This document shows, piece by piece, positions 53,061-61,567 of a DNA stretch of 64,000 nt. A model generated the notes under the pieces. That model worked only from the letters and a program-made list of their open reading frames with translations, was not told the origin of the DNA and made no database searches. How positions within the stretch are numbered: the stretch's first letter is position 1; each line of letters opens with the position of its first letter. This DNA is from Colocasia esculenta (Eukaryota; Streptophyta; Magnoliopsida; Alismatales; Araceae), in assembly GCA_014218235.1 (NCBI GenBank), contig CM024753.1, positions 183,992,348 through 184,056,347 of the forward strand, in the 5' to 3' direction. A program made the translations under genes and the position numbers.

Positions 53061-54540
53061 AAAAGAATTAAATGGATCAATATTATGAATCGGGGAAAGT
53101 GATGAAGCAGGCCAGAAAGGGTAATCTTCCGGGATTGCACCCCCTTCTTTCTATCTCCTCACTGCCAGGTCTCCCACTAAGGAAGCCCACAGAAGGAAGG
53201 GCCAAGTACTCGCAGCTACGTGATTCCTTTCCCGCTAATATCATGGGAGGGCAGGAGAGGGAGAAGAAGAGAAAGTTTCGCAAATGGCGACACCTGTGAT
53301 TGCTGGGAATCTCTCTTTAAATAAGTATCCACCTTGTGCTCGAGCTACGGGCAGCAAACTTAATAAACTCACCCGCTATTTTCTGGTCTTCCCCACCTTC
53401 CTCCTCATGTCTTATATGGTTTTTCCCCCACCTGGACCTCTTCTTCAGCTCCCTACGTACGCCATTTAAAATGATCGATGACGAAGATGGAAACGTAGTC
53501 ATCCACGAACTGGATTGGGGAGAGAGCTAGTTGACCTTTCCTTTAAAGCTAAGCACGCACGAGTTTGACGCGCCCAGTTACCACCTGTGTTTGCCTAATA
53601 TTTACGACCGCGGGGGGGGAGCGCGGCCGATAAAGGAAGGGAATTAAACGAGGGGATCTATATAGCTATATAGTCGTCGCCCGGCCAGTCGAAACCAGAT
53701 GAATGACGGGGAGGGGACGTTAAAAACCCAACTGGTATTAAAGTATGAACATGGAGAGCTGACCCGTTTTGGGAAAGAAGAATCCTTGTTGCTTCGCGTA
53801 ATAAGGGCCCTTTGAAGGCTTCAGGGTGTTTGTTTCAATTCCACTAGAACTGAGTGGGTTGGCTTTTCCCTGCTCCTTTAACCTGGTACCGGGTCCATTG
53901 AGGTTGTTTCGTGAAGGTCGTAGACTTTAACATCAAAAGATTTCGGGTGGGTTAAGAGCGACATCGGCTACTTTCCTCTTGGGCCTCCAAGCCATCCGAC
54001 GGCTTAAAGTGAAGAACGAGATCTAAGCATCGTCATATTTCGTCAGAATCCATTGACCAGTTTTGTTATACCCATAAATTAGGTTAGGTTTGAGCCTTTC
54101 AGGGGCACACAAACATCATTCTGGAAAGATTTCAAGAGTACATAGACAAAAAGTAGGGCTATACTCATATCGGACGTCGTGTCTTCTATATGGATGGGAA
54201 AACCGCTTTTATTTTATTCGGATTTTGTTAGCACCAGGCCAGGTAGCGTTTTTCTTGACAGAACCCTGTGTGCGTTGGGCGGAGGATGATAGTTGGAGCT
54301 AGCGAAGGAGGCAATATCACCGTGTGTGTCGATCGACGTAATGTTGAACGTTTAGAATGGTGCGGAGAGTTGACTTCTTTTGAGCTTATATATAGCTCAA
54401 CATGGGCTTTGAATCTCTGATATGGTCTGAACGTACGTGCTTCGCCTTCTCTGGCTCTTACTTAATTATGAGTTGTCATAAAAGCGTTCAAAATAAAGGG
54501 GTATTTAGCATGATGGACTTGTATTAATCTCGATTATATG
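53061..54540. other. Intergenic region upstream of the lyase gene
   Basis: No gene or clear repeat recognised. A C-rich plus-strand patch near 53,440 and a G-run near 53,612 are noted. Promoter function for the lyase gene is possible but not visible. Confidence 0.4.
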
Positions 54541-54600
54541 TGAGAGAGAGAGAGAGAGAGTGTGTGTGTTTGTGAGTGTCGTGGTGTGTGTTGGTGTATG
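54541..54600. repeat. (GA)n/(TG)n microsatellite
   Basis: TGAGAGAGAG...GTGTGTGTG over about 50 bp, directly before the hairpin cluster. Confidence 0.9.
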
Positions 54601-54613
54601 CTTTCTAGGATGA

Positions 54614-54781
54614 GCACCGCTTGGTGCAAACTCTCATGGGAGTTTGCAACCAGCTGGTTGCAAACTAAGCCCCCATTGAGGGTGGGCATAACTTTAGAGA
54701 TATGCCCACCCCCAATGACCTCAACTCCCTCAATGAGGAGCTGAGTTTGTTGCAAACCGTCACGTTGACAGTTTGCAACAA
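54614..54781. repeat. Run of successive hairpins
   Basis: Back-to-back inverted repeats: GCACC/GGTGC (54,614-54,627), TGCAAACTC/GAGTTTGCA (54,625-54,648), a perfect 24-bp palindrome centred CCAG/CTGG (54,642-54,665), GGTGGGCATA/TATGCCCACC with 10-nt loop (54,681-54,710), a weaker CTCAACTCC/GGAGCTGAG (about 54,719-54,745), and TTGTTGCAAAC/GTTTGCAACAA (54,747-54,781). Not coding. Possibly a small mobile element. Confidence 0.8.
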
Positions 54782-56005
54782 GATTTTCTCTTCTAAGATA
54801 CCAAGACACAGTCCTTGTAGAAGGAACATTATTAATTAGTCGGGGAGAGATTCTATTTACATGCAGTTAAATTTGCAAAATAGATTTTTTTACTTCTTGT
54901 CAAAGTCTGATCCATTCAAGAATCATTCTCGTACGTACTATGCACATTTTGCTATACTTATTCAAAGAGGTTAACTTAATTGCCCGTTTCACTCGCGAGC
55001 TGCATAATCTATTTTCAGTTAGAGTAGGCCATGATCAAATAATGGGTACGTGTCTGAGTGTCTCCATACGATCTAATCGTTAATGGGATTGTAAAAATTA
55101 AGGATATATAAGTGACGTTAGTTAGAAGACGTGTAACGGATACAATCCAGTTTTCTGTCAGCTTTCGAGTGATGTGCCAAATCCAACGATTCATCCAGTT
55201 GCAAGCAGCACAAAGATATGGGATACCAGATATTTAAGAGGCATTAGGTTGCTTTGGATTTGGACAGGGATTCGAGCAGCAATATATCTGATTAATTTCG
55301 AGAATTTAGTCCCTTGTCGGAAGTTGAGGTTCTCCCTTGGTTAACTTTTGTACGTGATAAGCTCGATCGTCAGAAGGCGCAACGTCAAGTGAAGCTCTTA
55401 TGGAATAATCATACTGCCTTACTTCAGATGTACTTGAGAGTTCTCATCACATGTGCCTTAATTTATCTTGATCTCACTAATTTGGCGTTTAGAATGACGT
55501 GGAACCCAGGTCCACGTACGTATAACTTGGGACTAACTCCACCTCTATGCATGCATCCAGCGCTCGAGTCGCGGTGCAGACTTTGGCACAAGTACTCCAG
55601 TAATATCCAACTTGGACGAGCTCGTACGTGTCCAACTCGGCAACATTGGTACAAGAAGCAAAATTCGATTGTACTCTCTAATTAATTAAGATATACGCAC
55701 ATCCATTATTTGGAGTTACGTACATCTCTTTTTCCTTAATCGCCAAATTAATAATCAAAATATATATATGGATATATGCCACTAACAACAAATGTTAGAA
55801 GAGGCATATATACTAAGATGCCTTACGTACCTTTTCGCCACATCCATTTGCCACCAAAGCACCAACATATGTAGGCCTATTGAGAACTCTACATATATAT
55901 ATATAAAGGCATGTAACTTAATATTGCGAATGAAGTGATGTTTCACTTATCTTTAATTAATTTGTGTCGCAGAATAGTTATGATAGAAAGATATTACGTA
56001 TACGC
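54782..56005. other. Intergenic, no gene recognised
   Basis: A plus-strand frame of 123 codons (55,314-55,685) has no known motif and no supporting splice pattern. Otherwise AT-rich. Confidence 0.35.
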
Positions 56006-56194
56006 CAGTGGCGGATCCTTTTTAGAGTCAGCGGGGTCACGTGACCTCACTGATTTGGAAGAGGTGTTTTAAAGAGAAGTAGAAATACTCCTTGTTATTT
56101 AAGTGTGCAAATAAAAAGTGATCTCACTGAATTTAAGGGTGACTCTCCTAGACTCATGTGACTCCACTGGATTAACTTTCAGAATCCATCACTG
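56006..56194. mobile_element. hAT-type MITE (189 bp)
   Basis: Ends CAGTGGCGGATCC and (reverse complement) CAGTGATGGATTC, flanked by 8-bp near-identical sequences GTATACGC (55,998-56,005) and GTATATGC (56,195-56,202). An 8-bp duplication and CA..TG ends fit hAT. No coding capacity. The same end sequence is at 38,287. Confidence 0.7.
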
Positions 56195-56668
56195 GTATAT
56201 GCTAGCTCTATCTCCCCTATCCTAAAATATCAAATAAAATTATTTAAGACAACATGTATCAGCATGAATATGGTTTTAGTTAGTGTTATATATATTTTTC
56301 AATTAATCTCGACAATCCCAAACAACTGAACGTTGGCCAACCGTTGAAAACTAATGTCAGATAAACCTGTACGTGCACCTGCTTTCCATGATCAGCTAGC
56401 AATCGAGTAAAATTCTTCGGGTTTGCCTGGAATGCCGGTGGATGCACCTCTCCACAGAGTCACATCAAATGTCTCACCGTTCTGTGTGTCGTTCGGAGTC
56501 TTATTCTTATGGTTCGGTAGTACGCAGGGTACCATATTTATGAATTCTCTCCACCAGAGTCAGAGACTACATATCATGACGAGGTAACACCAAGACAACA
56601 AAATACATATGAGGCAGCGCGGGTGGTCGACGATGACGACTTTGATATCTCTTGGTTGAGAAGTGCTA

Positions 56669-56893
56669 GGCTCCCGGCAGGCCGGGAGCCTAGGCTGAGT
56701 TGGGGCTCCCGCGCCCCTCCGCGCGGCCGCCGCGTGGAGGGGGCGGGTCCCAGCTGCATTAAATACAATTTTTTTTTCACATTTTGTACATATAAATGAT
56801 GTATTTGTGCACACAAATATATCATTTGTGTGCACAAATACATTATTTATGTGTAAAAAAAAAAAAAAACATGGGACCCGCCCCCTCCACGCG
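56669..56893. mobile_element. Fold-back (inverted-repeat) element
   Basis: A 22-bp perfect inverted repeat, CGCGTGGAGGGGGCGGGTCC.. at 56,731-56,752 and its complement at 56,872-56,893, encloses a second inverted repeat of about 24 bp (ATGTATTTGTGCACACAAAT, about 56,793-56,848, one mismatch) around a 5-nt centre. Poly-T and poly-A runs flank the inner hairpin. A separate 10-bp stem GGCTCCCGGC/GCCGGGAGCC is at 56,669-56,690. No TSD established. Confidence 0.65.
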
Positions 56894-56910
56894 CGGCGCC
56901 GGGAGCAAAA

Positions 56911-58085
56911 CATTTTTCCTCTTGGTTTTCCACGGCAGTTCGCGCCCGTGTCGTCACCGATCTATAAGTATGATGGGACTCCTGAGAACTCACCCACCTA
57001 TATACATCTCCCGTGTGAAGAATTAACGGGAAATTTGCCGGCTGCTACGTACGGCAGCGGAGGGTGGCGCGCGGACGTGACAGTGCTAAGCATGTCATTG
57101 CTCGATCGTGCGTCATTCTACGATGGAAGGTGAGCCACACCAACGTGTCGATGGAGATCGCTCAGCATGCATGCAGTTACCCGCCACGGGGAGTCGAGGC
57201 CATGCTGCTGAATGGGTTCTCTTCAGTGGCACTGCAGGCAAGCGTCAAAGCTTCTCGGCAGGGCAACGCTACAGTCGAAATCCTGCGTTACTGGCACGGG
57301 GAAAAATCGAATATTCTCGGCAGAGAGTAGCTGCAACGTTTCAATTGAGATGACACGGCAGCGGCACACCACGGAGACTGGTTCGCGTCCCGATTGTAGT
57401 CGATATGGTGGCGGCACACGGCACAGGTAGGCCAGCTGCTTCCGCGAGTTTGGCAGCTCGCTGCTGGGGTGCGACTTATTGCCCTGCTCAGCGTCTCTCC
57501 TGGTCCTGGGCACCGCCATAGTTGAAAGGGGTCACCATGGCGTAGTTTGGTAGTGGAGGTGCCAGCGACCGGGCCGTTGTCATCTCGGGTGGTGGAGTGC
57601 AACGTGTACATGGGTTTCCTAGTCGTGCATGGTTTAGGTACCGTGCACGTACTCATGTGGGAGACGCCGGCAACACACATGCGAAGAAGTAATAGATTTG
57701 ACCAAGTTTGTTTGGACGTGTAAGACCAATCAAGGGGAGGGGGGTGGTGGTTTCCTTTCCGAAGGCGTCTGGGGTGGGCTATAAGGACTTCCTCAAACTC
57801 TTTGGTAATGATCTCTAAATAAGCTGATTATTCAATACCTATCCTTTTCCTCTTCGGCCACATGAGAACGTACGTGGTACTATCGGAGGGGTTTGTTTTT
57901 TCATTTTTAATAAAATGTGTTATTCTCATCAATAAAAAAAAACAAGATCGAGGGTTATACAACAACCAGGGGGGGCTGATCGAGGGTAAAACCCTTCTAA
58001 CAATGAGGAAGTCAGCCCAATAATTAAAAAATAAAGAAGATCTAAATTAAGAGACTATGCGGCAGTACCAATTATATATCCTAAA
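56911..58085. other. Intergenic, no gene recognised
   Basis: GC-richer stretch 56,930-57,700 with several overlapping open frames on both strands but no domain. A TTTTTTAATAAAATG-like patch near 57,900 and a poly-A (57,934) could be a retroposon tail. Confidence 0.35.
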
Positions 58086-59130
58086 CTAGTGGGACACCCG
58101 TGCCATGCACGGCCATTGATTATAAAATATATAATAAATAAAATACTATTTATAAAATTATATAATTATTGTTATAAATAATTTTATTATATTAAATATA
58201 ATTAAAAATGTGAAGATGAATACAACAATTAAATAATAAATTTTATCATATGTTATCAATTAATTCCTAATAGAGATATTAGATATGCGAATGTTACTAC
58301 CAAAAATATGAACGTAAATCACCAATCACTTTCCAATGGTAAAAGTTTAAAACTGTGCTTGAAAATCAAATATAACTAAATTCTCATTTGTACATGTTAA
58401 CATCAAATGCAGGAAAATAACACACCTCATAAATGGAAAATGATAACCATAACTTACAAAGAGAAGTAGGGGTCCTATATATAAGCACATAAAACATAAG
58501 AACCTTGACTGTATAAAGAGAAATTAGGTTTTAATATATTCAAGTAGTTTTGCAATGTTCTACATTTTTTTTGGGTGGACATGTCAGCTTGATGGGCATC
58601 ACTATTTCAGTCAATTTTTCACAAAGTCTTGTAGTCTCATATGGTAGCAACTGGAGGGGATATAACAAAATTTTTAACAAAATTATAGGCCTAAATCAGA
58701 TAAATGAGAAAAACATATTAATATGAATTCATGAACACAAATATAAATATTTCTTTTTACGAACAATTATGTAAAAATACATACAGACTGATATTAAAAA
58801 AAAAGATTGATAATTATGGTAATGGTAGACTTTACATCTTTAAGATCTAGAAATTGAGAAAATTATGTGCAAGTTCCAATCCATGACAAGCTTCATAGAA
58901 ATCAGAAAGGCTCCCTGTCTGGAAATATATGTCAAAACATTTAACAGGTATTCTGTGGCATACCACCACGTACAGCAATAAGAACTATCTCTACCGCAAA
59001 GCCTCCTTCAAAAAATTCTTGGTAGGTGTTGGGAAGTTTCACCAGTTGGGCAGCTCTTTTGTATATTTCAAGGGCTTTAATAGCTTCATGCCTTGGCATA
59101 TCAAAAACCTGTATCACATGATACAAATTT
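58086..59130 (-). mobile_element. Putative Helitron 3' end with captured sequence, minus orientation
   Basis: On the minus strand CCGTGCATGGCACGG (6-bp stem, 3-nt loop) is followed 9 bases later by CACTAG and then T, the classic Helitron end: hairpin, short spacer, CTRR, insertion before T. The 5' TC end was not located, so the right limit given is only the end of the gene fragment it may carry. The interior is very AT-rich. Confidence 0.5.
58941..59126 (-). pseudogene. Fragment of a clathrin-assembly (ANTH, AP180/CALM-like) gene
   Basis: The frame reads VFDMPRHEAIKALEIYKRAA, near-identical in pattern to the conserved ANTH segment 'FFDM.RHEA.KALEIYKRAGQQ' of plant clathrin assembly proteins, which link phosphoinositides and clathrin in endocytosis. 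After AAQ it diverges (LVKLPNTYQEFFEGG in place of the usual SEFYEVC region). An acceptor-like ATACAG precedes the segment, so it looks like a single exon copied out of context. No other ANTH exon recognised nearby. Confidence 0.5.
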
Positions 59131-59535
59131 TAGCATAACTCTGCCAAATGTCTCCTAGCTGGGAAGAAAGCTATATATAGAGAGAACATATAACTTCATA
59201 AGAAAATCATAAGAAAATACCAAATGAAGAAGGGATCGAGGACAAAGACTCGACCAACAGGAGCAATGATCAATTACATCATCTTTTCCTGCTTGGTCAG
59301 ATTCCTCCGATGGAAAATCTCTAGCAACCCTAGGTATAAAAATATTTTCTAATCTATAGAGATATCAGAGATAGAAGTATCACCGGTAGCACTACAGAGG
59401 GAGAGCGCAGAGTCCGCTTAACTAAAACACCATCTTGATGATCTTGAAATGGGAGAGACTCAATTCTCAAAACAACATGATCAAGTAGCTACAGGACAAC
59501 AGGGGGGCTATGACAAGCAAACTTCAGAAAACGAG
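59131..59535. other. No gene recognised
   Basis: AT-rich sequence with no domain. It may contain the unlocated 5' end of the Helitron. Confidence 0.3.
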
Positions 59536-59543
59536 GTCGGGGG

Positions 59544-60029
59544 TAGGGGTGAACACGGTCCGGTTCGGTTCGGTTCACCCCATTTTTTGGGTGAACCGAA
59601 ATCGAACCGAAATACTGTTCAAACCGAACCGAACCGGTTCGGTTCGGTTTAAACTGAAGTTTAATTCAAGATTATACGCAACCGTTGGACTGGCGTGGCG
59701 GTCAAGGTGTTGGCCCCTATACCCATTGGTAGGGGTTCGAATCTTCTTTTGGAAAGAAAAGGCTCACTTTTAAAAATGTTTTTCCTATAAAAAAACTGTT
59801 GGTGGAAGTGAGGAATCAAACTCGTCTCACCGCGCGGACATGCGGCCTTACTTACCAACCGGCTTACTTAATATTTGAGTAAATATTATACATCTTATAT
59901 ATATATTCGGTTTATTTCGGTTCCACAATGTGGAACCGAACTGAACCAGTTAGATGCCCAACCCGAACCGAACCGAACCGGTCGGTTCGGTTCGGTTTTT
60001 CGGGTTGGACCAAATTATGAACACCCCTA
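59544..60029. mobile_element. hAT element, non-autonomous (486 bp)
   Basis: Ends TAGGGGTGAACA and, as reverse complement of the right end, TAGGGGTGTTCA. Perfect 8-bp target duplication GTCGGGGG at 59,536-59,543 and 60,030-60,037. Subterminal arrays of GGTTC/GAACC pentamers on both sides. The centre holds two tRNA-promoter-like segments facing each other. No transposase. Confidence 0.9.
59691..59858. repeat. Opposed Pol III box-like segments (SINE-like heads)
   Basis: Plus: TGGCGTGGCGGT (59,691-59,702) and, 43 bp further, GGTTCGAATC (59,734-59,743), a perfect B-box core. Minus: TTGGTAAGTAAGG (59,858-59,846) and GAGTTTGATTCCT (59,823-59,811), a decayed B box. This suggests two tRNA-derived SINE heads in inverted order, but A boxes are weak and no full tRNA fold is claimed. 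Confidence 0.45.
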
Positions 60030-60037
60030 GTCGGGGG

Positions 60038-61567
60038 TGTTGGCCCACGGCAGCAAGGTAGGGGGGGGGTTGAATATGTTGATGTAGAAAATTAGAATGT
60101 AAATTAAATATTTTAAACTTTAATTAGTGAATAAAATAGTGTGCAATAAAGATTAAAGATGCAGAAACAATCACACATAAAGAACACAAGAAATTTATCT
60201 TGGTTTGATCTTTACAAATGAAAGTCTTACATCCAGTCTCTAAGTAAATTCTTGAGATTTCACTAATGAAGAGTACAGTTTCCTTCAATGACAAATATAA
60301 CACCCAACACAGTTGGTCTTCCCTTCTTCACAAGAGGAACACTGAGTACAATTTCTCAGCTAGACATACAACACCCAACTCTCAGCTAATCTTCTTCTAT
60401 TTTTCAGGCAAGAAGAAAGCTCATTTTTTTACAGACTCAGAAGTAAACCTATTGATACAAGCTCCAGCATGGTTCCCACTAGTACAGAACCCATATGGTC
60501 TTCCCACACAAGGGAAACACAAAGAACAGTCTCTCTGTTGAACCACTCAACACACAGTTGGTCTTCCCATCTTGCAGGAAGAGGAACAAACTGCATTTCT
60601 TAAGAAAAGAAAGAGCATGCCGTCGAGATCAAGTCCAAGAGAAAAAGAACTTGACACTCTTGATCTCGACAGCAACTTGAGAGTTAAATGATAAAAAAGA
60701 AGCTCAAACTCTTAAGTAGCAAAATCTCTCTCATATTTACAATGTCACACAGATAGAGAAAAAAAAATGAAGGCTTGAATGTAGAACACTTCAACAGATC
60801 TCTTGTTGCATTGGCGTGTGTGTGCTCTCTTCTTTTAGATTGAAGTTCTCCATCTTCTTATACAACCTTTGAAGAAGACCGTTGAGGAAATCCTTCTATC
60901 CGTTGCTTCTTCTCTTCTTCTACTTCTTCTGCTCTCACTTGTATCTAAAGGTTGTTTCCTTGAGTCTAAAGGATGTCTCAGATTTCCTTTATCATGTGCT
61001 CATTTAATGCAAGGAAGAGCATGATGAGAAATAAAAATATAACATGTCAGTTAACCCATACCTCTTCCACATTTCCTGCTGACAGCCTACTATGTTAGGT
61101 AGGAGTTTTTTGTATGTCAGGAAAGAAGGACATTTGAATTTCATTGGGCGCCAAGAGAATAGATATCAATAATCGATATACTGTACAAACTTTAGTCAGT
61201 AATCGGTACAGAATGTAAGTGCTGAACACTTACAACACCAATCGATGTAATTGAAGCCAGATAAACACTAATTAGAATGTAAATAACATCAATCAGAATA
61301 ATACTGAACATTTGTTCACCAATCAGAATGAGTAATGAACCTTTGTTTACTAATCGGAATGTGTACAACACCAATCGGAACTAAAGGTTTAGTAATCAGA
61401 ACATTCATAACACCAATCGAAATACTACTAAACCTTTCTTCACTAATCGGAATGAGTTGAACATTTGTTCAATAATTGGAATGTTCATAACACCAATCAA
61501 TATAAACTTGTTCTCTAATCGAAGCAACATAAGAGTAATTGAAATGATGTTAAGTAATCAGAAGGTG
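60038..61567 (-). mobile_element. Copia/Sirevirus-like LTR, interrupted or solo, minus orientation
   Basis: Left border TGTTGGCCCACGG followed by a G9 run and TTGAATATG, the same layout as the Sirevirus LTR border at 22,888 (TGTTAGG...GGGGG..TTGAATAG). On the minus strand a TATA-like TATAAG is at 60,857-60,862. A motif array (61,150-61,560) fills the presumed U3. No primer binding site adjoins 60,038, so this is a 3' LTR end or solo LTR. Its right part is cut by the Tekay LTR at 61,568. Confidence 0.55.
61150..61560. repeat. AATCGG motif array
   Basis: About eighteen words of the type (C/T)AATCGG(A/T)(A/T) or decayed AATCAG, AATTGG and AATCGA in 410 bp. Many pairs are exactly 21 bp apart (four cases with the spacer AA..CATAACACC- or TTTAGT-type), and others about 30 bp. 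Confidence 0.7.

Noticed and set aside
55314..55685. Plus-strand frame of 123 codons as a host gene
   Set aside because: Contains no conserved motif and lacks neighbours or splice pattern; could be chance.
57288..57680. Minus-strand frame of 130 codons in GC-rich sequence
   Set aside because: No known domain, overlapping frames on both strands of similar length, no splice or promoter support.
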